From Chlorophyllum brunneum (lineage: Eukaryota > Basidiomycota > Agaricomycetes > Agaricales > Agaricaceae), in NCBI GenBank assembly GCA_963576785.1, contig OY756139.1:806001-870000 (forward strand): DNA of 64,000 bases, read 5' to 3'. Position 1 is the first letter of the stretch. Each line of letters opens with the position of its first letter. This document shows positions 33,355 to 44,639 of the stretch, in pieces. The notes beneath the pieces are model-generated. The model had not been told where the DNA came from, ran no database searches, and saw nothing but the letters and a program-made list of their open reading frames with translations. A program made the position numbers and the translations under genes.

Positions 33355-34936
33355 CTAGTCCACAATGCGACTAACTTGTCGCTCAACCCTCACCTCCAAC
33401 AACATCCCACTCGACCTTTGTTTTACCACACCTCTATTCCCGGATTCTCCCGACCTACTCTTCATCAACCCACAGCTAAGAGGACCCACACAAATACCGG
33501 TCACTCGAGAACCCTCCTTTGGTTCAAGGCCATCATCCTCTTCGTCAGGTACCTTCTTTTGTGGCGAGACGGGGATACACGGGAAAATGACTGAAAGCAC
33601 CTTTCGAACACCGGATTTGGTCCGCGCGGCATAAACTGGCGGCGAAGGCGGTAGCGAAGGGGGGAGAACATTACTTTCTTCCCTTGACTCTATTCGCGTA
33701 TCGGAGGTATCGTATGAGGGTGGCCGAACGGGCTGGCCCGTTTTTACAGGCCCTGGAGTTTCGTTAGAAAGCTCAGCACACCCATTTCCGTAATGTCTAT
33801 GCTGATGTTTGGAGAAACGACGCCACCAAACTCTCGCCTCTCCTGTCGGTGACCCTGGAAGTGAAGATGCTACTATGGAGGCTACGGGTGGAATTCTGTC
33901 GGAGGGTGGCCTGTCGGGGGTGAGTCGTCTAGGAGTTTCCTCACAGATCCCGGATAAAGCTACGGTCCACTCAGCGCCCGATTCGGAAGAGTCCAACCGC
34001 ATGGGAGAAGTTTTGCACCGAGAAGTGGAGGTAGCAAATGAAGCAAGATCTGAAGAGGCTGGGCAGTCCGAATTTGTGCTGGTAATAGGGCCACCATTAG
34101 AATTAACACCCCCGAGGTCATCATCGTCCCTACCCTCCCCTCCCGAACATCGCGACAACACAGAAGGCAGCGAAGAAGAGCTTGCAACGGAGGCTGTGTC
34201 TTCACTGTAATTGTCACAGTCTGAATCGTATTCGGGATGCACGTGGCAAAACAAAGGGGATGGCGAGAGCTGATCGGGAATTGGCACCCTGGTAGTAGCA
34301 GTGTTGTTGCAGGCTCTACCACCGGCCACATTGGAAGGAAAGGATGAGACCAAGCGAACCTGCCCTTGGATCTCCTCACCCTCAAACCAGCCACTCGTCT
34401 CTTCGGTGGTCACCCCGTAATGACTGTCGACGGAAGTGCGCGATGGAATATGTGCTTCGACCTGAATAGCACTTAGCAGGCTTTCGAACAGCTGCTGCTG
34501 AACTTGAGCTCCTCCGCCTTTCTCGTCTTTCATCAACGTTGAAGATTCACAGGCGCTGAGTTGAAAAGATGTCGCACTCGTGTTGTCTGAATTAATGACT
34601 CCAGAGCCCTCGGTGTTGGCCAATGCCGAGAAACGGCCGGAATGATCATCATACCATCGAGAACTGCAAGGATCGGAAGATGTAATGGAGAGGACGTGTG
34701 AGAGACTGTGGTTGTCCGTTGAGGGCTCTTTGATTGTCAAACCTGAGGGTCTGGAGAAGATAGTTGGGGGGTAAACGCCTGAAGAGATTATGGCGGCTGG
34801 GGAGCAAAGGGAGGCAGCGAGTGACGAAGGCTAGTGAAAACAATAGTCAGAGGTGACGTGGGTAGGGTAATAAGAGAGAATATACCTGTCGTTTTAGGCT
34901 GGGATCGTAGCGCTGCGTACTGTAGGTGTACAACAT
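33355..34936 (-). CDS. Serine-rich disordered hypothetical protein (508 aa)
   Basis: The long frame lacks a local ATG, but a short first exon supplies one. The ATG at 34936 (MLYTYSTQRYDPSLKRQ) is joined across a 55-nt intron (34831-34885, GTATAT...CACTAG) in frame to PSSLAASLCSPAAIISS. The rest is Ser/Thr/Pro/Glu-rich with runs such as EDTASVASSSSLPSVLS and LPPSLPPSPPV, and a basic patch VWWRRFSKHQHRHYGNG. There is one hydrophobic island, VRKVLSVIFPCIPVSPQKK. No recognised domain. It probably is a disordered regulator with many phosphorylation-type Ser-Pro sites; this is inference only. Confidence 0.66.
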
Positions 34937-36442
34937 TGAGACTGCCAGTATTGATGTAGTCGTGATGTAGTCGCCAAGAACGTCTTTTCGTCAGTAATAA
35001 ATCAGGAGAAATGAGGCTTGTTGGGAGTTAGAGGAGAAACGAGGCAACCTTTACACCTCTAGGAGCTACTTAAGAGGCGAGTCAAGACGTCGAAGGCAAC
35101 AATGCGCATAGACACTATATAAAGCACAGAGGTTGCGTGGATGCCCAATCAACATATCGTGATGTTCGCCCATTGTCTCGTGCAACAGTCGTGGCTTGAA
35201 CCACGGAATTTACCTTGTAAAAGGGAGAGTCCAAGCCACTCCACAAAAAGCATTTGACTGTGGATATCTATGGGTTGGCGCCCGCCTTCTCTTTGTGTGG
35301 CTTTCTCTTGTTGGGTGAAATACCCAAAATGGCAGTGAAATGGATGACTTAATGATGGTGCAGTCCATGCCTTTTGTTATTCCCATGCAACGGAGGCCAC
35401 TGTCGCCACTGCGGTTGTGCACTTTTAGACCGACGAGATACACTATATCAAGCGTTAGTACGAGCCTCGATGGATACAGGTGGTGATTACTCGTTGTGGG
35501 GGCCACGATCATCAAAACCCTGATCCAAAAGTGTGTTTATAATAAGAGTAGTTCACCACCGTCAGTGCGTCATTACAAGCCGGCCACGCAATTAGATGAT
35601 CATATCAGCATATTCGTGATTTGGAGGAAATTTCCGCAAGACGACTCTCTGTGCGACAAGGATAAGCGGCGCTCCATGGTTTTAGACATTGTCCTTTAGC
35701 GCTTGAGCGCTGAGGCCTGAAAACGCGGTGATTGTCAGGAGAACTCAGGGAAACCGTCATAGTCAAAACATAAGAATGCAGACGATGTAGCCGACCGGCA
35801 TAAGCATTGATGCAAGTCGCAGACAAAATCAGGGTCTGGAGCGGCCCCGAAACATCATCAGCGCTACTGGTCGAGGCCTTGGATGTGCGCCCCTTTCAGA
35901 TGTTTCGATTGAGTTTTACCGGATTTGCACAGTGTCCGAGACAGATATTGGATGCGGGAGTGCCTGAGGAATCTATGGGATATGGTCGGGGAGGTCGGGT
36001 GGTGGTATGGGAGTGATGGGCTGGGAATTTTCTTACAGACGGATAGGTGTGGATGTTGAGTGGGGGGCGAGTGGTGCTAATCGATTACGTTCGTAGGCGA
36101 AACTCTAAAATGTTTTCGTGTACCCACATAAAATATACATGGACTAGACATAATAAATGAGACGGACACAAGGGCATCTACTTACTCACTCACCTCAGTT
36201 GTGAAAAACAGAAGTGCGACAGATATGGAAATTTCTGACCTACGGAATTGTACTAAACAGACGAATTCAATAGGTTTAAAAGGGGAAGATAAACTAACCA
36301 CTCTTTACCAATTATTTTATTTTATGTCGTAAAACCAAGGGCAAAAAATGCAATTGTCTGTTTATGGACTGTGAGAACAACATACCTTTTTTAGTTCTCA
36401 AAATCAACTGTTGAGCTCGGACGTCATCGTGAGCTCGTAGGA
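34937..36442. other. Intergenic, no supported gene
   Basis: About 1.5 kb. A TATATAAAG sequence at 35115-35123 on the plus strand has no recognisable gene downstream. ORFs of 65-100 codons (35210-35515 minus, 35807-36016 plus) have no features. The stretch before 36443 is AT-rich and likely contains the promoter of the next gene. Confidence 0.4.
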
Positions 36443-37120
36443 ATGACCACAAAACCGGTTCTCAAAGGACTCCCAGCTGACTTTCGCAGCTTTTACCGCC
36501 TTTTCCGACGTGCATGTTCCGCATCTGTACTTCACCGCAGCGCAGAATCCGTAGCGCTACGCAATCTCTATAGACCCACCTTTCGACGTGCTGGGTTAGT
36601 GTATACGTACGTCCGGAACGAACCAGCAAAAGATGAAGAAATGAATCGCAGGCGGAAGGCTTGGTTAGAGACTTGGAATAAACGAAGTACGTATATCCTC
36701 GGTACCAAAAGTTTTCAGTGATTTGACGGGGTATGTGTCATAGTGGACAACACACTCTCCCTACTCTACAACTCCTCACACACCCGAGGACTGCCACATC
36801 AAATAACCAAATTTCTCGGTCACTTTATCTACACTCAACGTCGCCACCATTGGGAGAACAAACATAAAGGACTTAAATGGAACCCACAACTCCCTCCCGA
36901 ATCGCAGGAATACAAACCTCGGCCAATTAAGCCCTCACACGCAGCCAGACATGCCAAAGAACAGAAAATGAAAACGTTTTCTGACCAAGCGTTAGGACCT
37001 TTGCGAGAAGTGGTGAGGATGGCAGAAGGTAGAGACGAAATTTTGTTTGGGAACCTGAAGAATTATACGAGGGTGAGACCGAGAAAAACACCGCCGAGAC
37101 TGGATCTATTGCCTCGATGA
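36443..37120 (+). CDS. Basic LYR-motif-like protein, probably mitochondrial
   Basis: Two exons joined by an intron of about 60 nt (GTACGT...GTCATAG), giving about 205 residues rich in Arg and Lys. Exon 1 contains FRSFYRLFRRACSAS and LRNLYRPTFRRAGL, which resemble LYR-type helices of small mitochondrial assembly or ribosome-associated proteins. Exon 2 continues NTLSLLYNSSHTRGL, FLGHFIYTQRRHHWENKHK and a basic tail ending RKTPPRLDLLPR. I do not recognise the exact family. High basic content and the short motifs suggest a mitochondrial location. Confidence 0.6.
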
Positions 37121-37956
37121 AACGACGGATCGCGGTAGCTTAGCTAGACGCCGATCGGTTATACTTTACGTGGGTGGCAATGTGGGTGGGTCGACACCCG
37201 GCGCTGGGATGGTCACTATTGGGCCTGCTCTGCGCGCTAGTCGAGAATAGATTGGAGCGGAAATATCAGAGTAATCGGTATAAGGCCATTTCCGGACTGG
37301 GTTGACATCTCTGCTCAACGAACTTGACCAGGACTATGAGCAGAGTGATGAGTAGAGCTGACTATCAATATCTATGTCTGCTGCTCTCGTACTATCGCGA
37401 AGGGTTCGAAGATGTATTCTGGTTTAGAGCGCATGGTACAAATAATAGTAATGATGTCGGCTTTTCTTGACCTGTGAGTTTATCAATATTGTTTGACTGG
37501 TGGTGACAAGCTGGACCCTCCCGACCGTCGTTCTGAAACAGAACATATTTTTGAAGATGTTAGCTGCTGTGCACGGGCTAATATAGTGATTTAATCAGGG
37601 CAGTACAGTGACGAGTACCCTTGATGTTTTCTTGTCTTCAACGTCGTTCGGCCGTCTCCGTGCGGTAGGTCTCGCCCGACCCTGGTCCTTGAGATCTGGA
37701 TTCCGAGTCATTGAGGCTGGTGTTTGGAGAGAAGGTGGAGATGTATCCGACTGCGTCTCCAATACTGCGGTTTCATTCGGACTGGGAGCATAAATACCCA
37801 GAGTCGCTTGCTCTTTGGCCTCCTCATCAATTGGCCATCCTTCGTCCTTGTGCAGTCTTCTAATTTGTGTTCATTTCTTAAATTCCTTGCCGGCTCAAAA
37901 ACAACCTTCGTTCTAGTATTCTTTATTAGTGTTATCTTCCTCGACGTTTATCTGCC
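37121..37956. other. Intergenic with promoter of the next gene
   Basis: About 840 nt. The left part shows nothing. Near 37785-37795 the sequence GAGCATAAATACCC contains a TATA-like TAAATA, followed by a pyrimidine-rich leader to the ATG at 37957. Reading frames here overlap each other and are not supported. Confidence 0.4.
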
Positions 37957-38587
37957 ATGCCTTCACTTTCTCTCGACATTCCCAACTCACAGTCTGAGCT
38001 CGCCATTGAAGTACGTCTGATAGCCTGGAAAGTCATCAGTAGACCCTAACAAACCCGCTTATCACTCGCAGTACGAGCCCAGGTCGCCCTCGTCCTCGGT
38101 TTTCCCATGCTCTCCTATATCTATCAGCAGACACTCGGATGACACGGAGGAAGACTCCGATGTCGACAGCGACACCTCACCCAACCTGAAATTCTCATTT
38201 GAAGACTGGCACACTCCATTTAACACGCCATGCCAAGTCGAATTCGAAGCTGAAGGGGATGGAACGCAAGTGCTTCTTATCCCGCACACAAGTCCATTCT
38301 TCCCAGCACCGCCAAAGCCTAAGTTCGACACCGCTTTTGCCGCAGGCTGCTCTTTGCCGAGTGTCTGCCCGACTTTGAGCGGCAAATTCGACTTGTTACA
38401 TTCACAATCGCCGTTGTCCTGTGCTTCATTTGTGAATCGGGATACACAATATTCGCCTGGGAGCGTTGTGATTGTTGACTCTGAACCGATGTTGGATGAT
38501 GGGTTTCCTGGGTCAATCCGAGTGGTCCGGGATGTGGTGGATAAGACGATACCTGACTTTCCGGAGGACGCTCACGTAGTTGTATAA
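37957..38587 (+). CDS. Acidic hypothetical protein (about 190 aa)
   Basis: The ATG in TCTGCCATGC begins MPSLSLDIPNSQSELAIE. A 63-nt intron (GTACGT...TCGCAG) joins it in frame to YEPRSPSSSVFPCSPI. The rest is acidic and Ser/Pro-rich (DDTEEDSDVDSDTSP), with FSFEDWHTPFNTPCQVEF and LLIPHTSPFFPAPPKPKFD. It ends FPEDAHVVV and TAA. No domain is recognised. The clean splice, good start context and upstream TATA-like element support a real gene; function unknown. Confidence 0.62.
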
Positions 38588-38677
38588 TTAGTCACGTGGA
38601 CCGGGGTGGGATCGCGTTCTTCCCACGGTTGTGTATTATTTACAAAAGCCTCGTGTTGCGATTACGAGTTGTGCACG

Positions 38678-41600
38678 ATGATATCCAAACATGCCTGTCT
38701 CTGTACACACAGAGTGTGTCTCCTATTTGTATTAATTGATTATTGCTGAAGATGATCTAGTGACAACCACTCTCCTCGCACCGAACTCCTCTCTCCAACC
38801 TCCGAGTCCCCGGAATTTCGTCGGCCCCGGTCACTCCAGTCCCGTTCCGACTCTCGATCTCCCGTATCACCGAGAGACAGAGACGGCCGCACACACAGAC
38901 ACCGCAACCACCATGGCGGCGCCAAATCCCAAGGCTGGTGGAAAGACCGCGAACGCGAACTCCTCCGCGCAAACATTTCTCAACGAGACCTCGTCCGCAT
39001 GATCGTCGACGCAGAACGCGAAACTACCAAACTCCATTCCACCTTGACGAATACTATTACCATGTTGGATGAAGAATCCCGCAAGTGTGCTACTCTTGAA
39101 CGGGACACGGTGTCCACCTTTACACGACTCAACACAGCTCGAGAGTCTGCACAAACTACTGTCGAAAGTTTATCTAGGGATTTACGGGTAGCACAATTTG
39201 AACTTGAACATTGGAAGAGGGAGGTAGAAAGGCTGAAGAATGAAGTAATTGTGCAGAAGACGTTGAAGGAGGAGGTTGAGGCGGAGCTGGTCAGAGTTAA
39301 AGATGTCGCTCATAGATTCAGAAGGGAGAGGATTATGGACAGGGCGAGGGAAGAGGGCAGGCGGGAAGGATTCGAGGCTGGGCTCATGAAGGCTCAGACG
39401 GAGGGTCAAGCGAAGAGGCGGTTCAGGTCAGGAGCCGCTGCAGAGTCCACCATTTCTCACAGGAGACGGTCTCCTCCAGTCTCAAGTAGTACTCGTCCAC
39501 CACAGGTGGTGAGGAACGATGCCCCCCCTGAGAATGCTCCAAACGCTCAACTGGATGCCGAAGGATCGCCGTACCAGGAGCTAGATTCGATACCCATTAT
39601 CACCCCACCCCCAGGCACGACTATCTTGGCCAGCGTCCAGACGGTGCCTATGCGCACAGGCTACTCACCCAATGATCGCCTGGCACCCAGATACAGTCAC
39701 ACAATACCAGAACGGAATATCCCCTCGCCCTCCGTAGACCACTATCCAGTCTCAATCCCGCCTCCGGAGGTCATCGAACAAACAAATATCAACCAGCCCT
39801 CTCAAGCAGATTGGGTTACGGGCCAGCAACATCAAGATATCCATGGCCATACACCCGATTTCCCGAACACACATTTTGCTACTTCTAGTGAGGGCCACGC
39901 TGGCGGACCTTCAAGTGCAGAACATACGGCTTATCCACCAGAAACACCTACGTCCGCAGGACACCACGCTCCTCCGACATTCTCGGGAGGGAATCGAGCT
40001 AGAGTCAAGTTCCGGCGACCGAGTTTGGCAAAGACGAAACAGACTGCAGCGTCTTGGTACCGCAGCCTTAGCTTCAGGAAGAAACCTAAGCAGAAGGTTC
40101 TTATCGACCCTTCTATGGAAGAAGAGCTTGGTGCAGGTGAAGCTTCTGCTTTTGTGCCCGTTACCCCTGCCACAGAGGAAGCTGGACCTTCGGGTGCTCC
40201 GGCGCCTTCACTACGTACGCGAGCATCTGGCCTTCCGCCAATAATTGTCCAGCCTAGTTCGAGACACTCGAGAGCTGGGAGTGCAAGTGCGTCTTCTGTT
40301 GTGCGTACACGCGATTACGCGTATGGTACGGGAAGAGGACACAAGCCGCGTGCAGCGTCATTCGATACAATTTCAACCCATACATCGCAATTTGACATGC
40401 TCACTGCACCGAGCGTTAGTGCTACTGGTGGCCACTCGAGGAGTGGGCGGGCGGACGTCAGTAATGGAAGTTTAGGCAGTGTGGGTGCAGGACCTAGTGT
40501 AGGGAAACCGCAAAGTGTATCTGGGCGGAGTGCAAAGTCGCAGGGAGCGGGGATAGGGAAGAAGCTGAGTGTGATTAGGGAAAGTCCCATGAGTCGGGAT
40601 ACGACGCCTATCAGGCCTATGCATCACGATAGTAATAATCAAGATTCTCAACCACTGCAACCACCTATACGTCCATTTACGTTTGTTGATGGAGATCGAA
40701 GGTCGGTAAGGTCGGCAAGGTCAACGGGTAGCAGGATGGTAGCTACGAATCCCGACCCGGAGTCGCCTGAATGGGCTATGCAGGGGGGGCCAGATCAACA
40801 TCAGGTGTATATGCAGCCGCCGTCGGGGAGTGCGTTGCTTCACCCTACAAGTGGGGAATTATCGGTTGTCGCCCCGTTGAGGACGAAGAAGAGTGGGTTG
40901 AGCGGTACAAGTGGAGCTGCCTTGGAAACGCCTACCCCAATGCCGAAGACGAATAAGGGTAAAGGTAAGGAGAGAGCACCGCCTATGCTTGGTGAAGTTG
41001 GGAGTATGAGTCTGAGTGGGAACGAAACAAGTCCAGGGATTGGAATTGCTGTCCAAACACCTGTGAGCGCTCTCTGTCTCCAGTTTCAGTAGGATGCTGA
41101 TTGTATGTATAGTCCGACCGTGCTGGTCATCCAGCTGAACGCCAACCGCAAGACGCAGATTTCCTTAGTTCAAAACATAGCGTGCCACACTCCACTCCTC
41201 GTCATACTCCGAGTATGGCTACTTCGACAACCAAAGTTCCTGATTTGTCTTCACCACAAAACTTTGCGCATTCGATATCGCCTATTCAGCGTTCAACACC
41301 CAAGATATTCCTCACACAAGGACTTCCTGAGTCTAACCCCGCATTCGGTGGGAGTGAAATCAAGAGATCACGCATCACGGTGGGACATGGAGGGTATGGA
41401 AGTAATGCAGGAACGACGCCCGGTCCGACGATATACCAACCACTGCCAGCCCGCGCACATCAGCAATACGGCATGGTAGGAGGAGGGGGAGCTGTACCAG
41501 TGATGGGAGAGCTTGGAGCAGAGCTGGATCAAGCAAGGTTGCATAGAGCGGGATCGAGTTCGTCGTTGAGGTCGCAAGGGTCATTTGGGAAATTTGACGC

Positions 41601-41703
41601 GAGTACGTATGTTGATCCTGCAATTTGGGGTGCACCTCCTGGTGCTTTTGATAGACCGAAGTCGGGGGCTTCGTCGAATAGGATTTCGTATGCTGATCCG
41701 TGA
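38678..41703 (+). CDS. Coiled-coil plus disordered hypothetical protein
   Basis: The secure frame runs from an ATG at 38999, but it is open and Arg/Ser-rich well upstream (SQGWWKDRERELLRANISQR), so the protein probably starts earlier. One in-frame solution uses the ATG at 38678 and a 46-nt intron ending TCTAG before TGACAACC; this start is tentative. Residues after 38999 form a long coiled coil (VESLSRDLRVAQFELEHW, EVERLKNEVIVQKTLKEEV) ending near 39420. Then follows a very long Ser/Pro/Gly-rich tail, with FRRPSLAKTKQTAASWYRSL as a basic island. A last intron after GIAVQTP (GTGAGC...TATAG) adds a 200-residue exon ending NRISYADP. Unrecognised family; possibly cytoskeletal. Confidence 0.68.
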
Positions 41704-42034
41704 TGAATGGATTATAATACTTTAATTTGATGATTGCAATTGTGTGTAGAGTGGAATTTGTTGTAGCGTTAGAGTATGTTGTACGGCATGATTATGATAG
41801 ACCCTGTGAACTTGATCAACCAAGCTGTGAAGTCAATCATATACCGAGCCAGCCTCGTGGGTGGCGCGTGTACTATTACTCTTACGTCCAATCTATGATG
41901 ACACGAACACAAACCCAGACGTATACAAGGACAGCTCTGTCGTAAGTCCATCCGACACGCACTGACTTGCGGCACTGACGTAGTTGATGTTGAATTTCCA
42001 ATTTCTTTGTCCCGTGCACAACAGACCAACATTG

Positions 42035-42811
42035 ATGGAATCCATCCTCAACACTCCAGGTCCAAGCACGGCCTATGGTGGAAAAGCCAAAGAACCATCT
42101 TTCTCATTCTTGTCGACATCCTCTCCACCACTACCTCCACCCACAGGACACTCATTCACCCATACTCCACGATCCGCATCCGAATCCCTTGCACATCCCG
42201 CCCGAATCCCGCGTCCTCGAGACGCCATCCGAGATTTGACGGAAAGTGAGAGGTTGAGAGTGGAATGGGATATTCTGTTAAGGAAGAAAGATAAATACAA
42301 GACGTGGAAGAAGAGGACCAAGGACGAATGGCGGGAGTTGGAGAATGAGAAAGTGCTGATGGAAGCGAATAGGCAGCGGCTGAGGGAGGACGAGTTGGTG
42401 ATTGGTGAGGAGAAACATGTGATGGAAGGGGAGAGAGCAAAGTTGAAGGAAGAGATGCGGGGGTTTAGAGCGGTACAGCGGGAAGTGGAGCAACAGAGGA
42501 TGGAGCTGGAGGAGCAGAGGATGAGACTAGAAGAGGACCGACAGGGGCTCATGGCAGATGTTGATAAATACCAGCACGAACGCGCAGAATACGAGGAAGA
42601 TAAACGGAAACACGCGGAAGAGACGGCGCGGATGCGGATTGAGTGGGAGGAAATGCGGGGGAAGTATGAGGAGGAACAGAGGAGATTTGAGGAGGCGCGG
42701 CAGCGGTTCGATGAGGACTTGGCGCATTACGAGAAAGAGCGGAGGATCTACACGGCCGTTAGACAGATCTTGGACGAAGACGTATCTCAGACTGGCACTC
42801 CACATGTGTAA
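42035..42811 (+). CDS. Coiled-coil hypothetical protein (258 aa)
   Basis: The ATG at 42035 begins MESILNTPGPSTAYGGK. A 60-residue Ser/Pro-rich head (FSFLSTSSPPLPPPTGHSF) precedes an almost uninterrupted charged coiled coil from ESERLRVEWDILLRKKDKYK to YEKERRIYTAVRQIL, rich in Glu, Arg and Gln heptads. It ends DVSQTGTPHV. No other domain. The position directly after another coiled-coil gene on the same strand might mean co-regulation, but there is no evidence of common function. Confidence 0.68.
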   Translation: MESILNTPGPSTAYGGKAKEPSFSFLSTSSPPLPPPTGHSFTHTPRSASESLAHPARIPRPRDAIRDLTESERLRVEWDILLRKKDKYKTWKKRTKDEWRELENEKVLMEANRQRLREDELVIGEEKHVMEGERAKLKEEMRGFRAVQREVEQQRMELEEQRMRLEEDRQGLMADVDKYQHERAEYEEDKRKHAEETARMRIEWEEMRGKYEEEQRRFEEARQRFDEDLAHYEKERRIYTAVRQILDEDVSQTGTPHV

Positions 42812-42890
42812 TTTATGATTCGCACTCTGGTATAAACAGTCTCGTACCTGTGGAGACACAGAGACTCACCGACCTTGAACGTGAACCACC

Positions 42891-43766
42891 ATGTCTCGAG
42901 ACATCACCCGCCTCTTTGAAAGCAACAGAGCCAAGAACATCAACCGCGCGAGGAACGTCGTCCTTGCCAAAGGCGTATTCGACGTCTTTCTCTCCCTCTC
43001 CATCATATTCTTCCCCGCTTTGATTTATGACGGCGTTGTGCCGGCTGCCGTGTCCAAACTTACTGGATTGGTGAGTTTCAAGGTTTTAAATCGTGTCGAG
43101 TTTTCTGCTAAAACTCTGTTAAAGCAATTCATTTACCGGGATGCAGATCCCGGGGGTGCGTACGGCCTCGCTGCGCTCATCATGGGCTGCGCATTCGCAG
43201 GTATCTCAGCCGGCATGTCTGACCAAGAAGACGCACACAAGACAGTTGGTATGTACAAGTCTCACATCTCACACCCTCACACCATTAATCGATATACCTT
43301 CACAGCGACTTTGAACGGGATGTTTGCATATTTCGGTCTCCTCGGGTGTCTCTTCTCACCCAAAAGGTTTGGGTCGTCTGCCCTCCTCCTCGCGTCTCTC
43401 CAAGACGTCCTTTGGTTCTGGTTGATCATCAACGCGGGAGGATACACTGCCGGTGAGACGCTTGGCATGAAGAATGCCGCGGAAAGGTTGAAGGCGAAGA
43501 AAAGGGAGATCCAAGCTGAACAGGAACAACACCGTGAGCACGAAGAACAGCAACAGCAACAGCAGCAAAAGTATGGAGATGAAAAGCGTGGTGGTACTGC
43601 TGGCGGTGAGAAACGTAGTGGTACTAGTGGTGAGTCTCGTGGCTCGTATGAGCGGGATACTGGTACTGGCACTGGTACCGGCACCACGGGTGGCAGGATT
43701 CGTGCTGCAGGGGAGCAAGCTGCTGCAGTGTCACCGGGTGTTAGGACTGGGTATGGACATGAATGA
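42891..43766 (+). CDS. Four-helix membrane protein with Gln/Gly-rich tail
   Basis: The ATG in CACCATGTCTC starts MSRDITRLFESNRAKN. Hydrophobic segments: VFDVFLSLSIIFFPALIY; AYGLAALIMGCAFAGISA; MFAYFGLLGCLFS; SALLLASLQDVLWFWLIINA. The tail is charged and then repetitive: a Gln run encoded by CAACAG-type repeats near 43550-43570, and Gly/Thr repeats (GTGTGTGTTGG) near 43660-43690. Two introns contain no in-frame stops: 43071-43124, which appears to use an AAAG acceptor, and one of about 60 nt near 43247. No known family. The layout suggests a small integral membrane protein. Confidence 0.66.
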   Translation: MSRDITRLFESNRAKNINRARNVVLAKGVFDVFLSLSIIFFPALIYDGVVPAAVSKLTGLVSFKVLNRVEFSAKTLLKQFIYRDADPGGAYGLAALIMGCAFAGISAGMSDQEDAHKTVGMYKSHISHPHTINRYTFTATLNGMFAYFGLLGCLFSPKRFGSSALLLASLQDVLWFWLIINAGGYTAGETLGMKNAAERLKAKKREIQAEQEQHREHEEQQQQQQQKYGDEKRGGTAGGEKRSGTSGESRGSYERDTGTGTGTGTTGGRIRAAGEQAAAVSPGVRTGYGHE

Positions 43767-44639
43767 GGGCCATACGGCTGCCGGTAGTGCATACGCCAAG
43801 CATTGAAGGTGACTTGTGTGAGTATCGTGGGGGTAGTAGTTTTTTTCGTCATGTAATGGTTACTGTATGAAGTACTAGTGAATTGTGATTCCTTATTTGA
43901 TGCTCCTGAACTTGCTACTTAATAACAATGAACTGTAAGTCTCTCCGCTCTGTTTCACCGAGCAACTAGGTTGTGTTTCCATCGAGTGGGAGCAGGACGG
44001 CTCTTTACTTTGTATGACATCATTGACATGCTGCTATAATTGATCCAATTTCAAAGAGAATGTCTAAATATAATAAATGGAATTTGGGTAGTCCACTCGA
44101 ACACGTTTTGGTTTTCTGGACGTTGCCATGGTTTTCTCGTGGCCCACCGGACTTGTCGGTCCACTCCAGAAAATAAGAGCTTGGCGCTTTGGCTCGTGAT
44201 TAAAGCGCCTGGCAACCCGAAGCATGGCCACTGAGCTTCTCGCTTACCCCCATCGACCCACCTCCCCTCCTCCTCTCTCCCTGAAACTCAATGTACCACT
44301 CCTTTGATCTTTCACGTACTGGAGAGGGGCTCTACAGCTACTGCGATCATACATTTGAGCACTCACCATCCGATTGAAAGCTATTCATCGTCGATAGCGC
44401 TGTCATTTTCGGTTGTACACGATGCCCCAAGCCCAAGAATGACCGCGGCGTATCTCCACCAGGCATTTCGCTGCGCTTATTGCTCTGTACCGGGAAACTT
44501 GTTCAAGAAGCTGGTATGGCACCATGGATTTGGATCCTCGGCAAGGATCTACGCCATGGACCATGACAAGTTGTTCGGGATGTGGGAGATATAAAGTCAG
44601 AGGACTGAGGCTGTAATGACCATACTTCGATTCTCTGCA
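43767..44639. other. Intergenic with TATA box of MFS-B
   Basis: About 870 nt. Nothing coding is supported. TATAAAG at 44590-44596 lies 26 nt before a first ATG (44616) and 50 nt before a second in-frame ATG (44640). Because transcription usually begins 25-35 nt past a TATA box, the second ATG is the likelier start. Confidence 0.45.
44590..44596 (+). promoter_or_regulatory. TATA box of the second MFS transporter
   Basis: TATAAAG in GGGAGATATAAAGTCAG. Its spacing favours ATG 44640 over 44616 as start codon of MFS-B. Confidence 0.5.

Noticed and set aside
35115..35123. TATATAAAG on the plus strand as a promoter
   Set aside because: No credible gene starts downstream on that strand; AT-rich chance match is likely.
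42073..42552. 159-codon minus-strand Ser-rich ORF
   Set aside because: Antisense shadow of the coiled-coil gene at 42035; Glu/Arg codons read backwards give Ser/Phe-rich frames.
43277..43852. 191-codon minus-strand ORF with a Cys run
   Set aside because: Antisense of the CAG-type Gln repeat in the membrane-protein gene; the Cys run is the reverse reading of that repeat.
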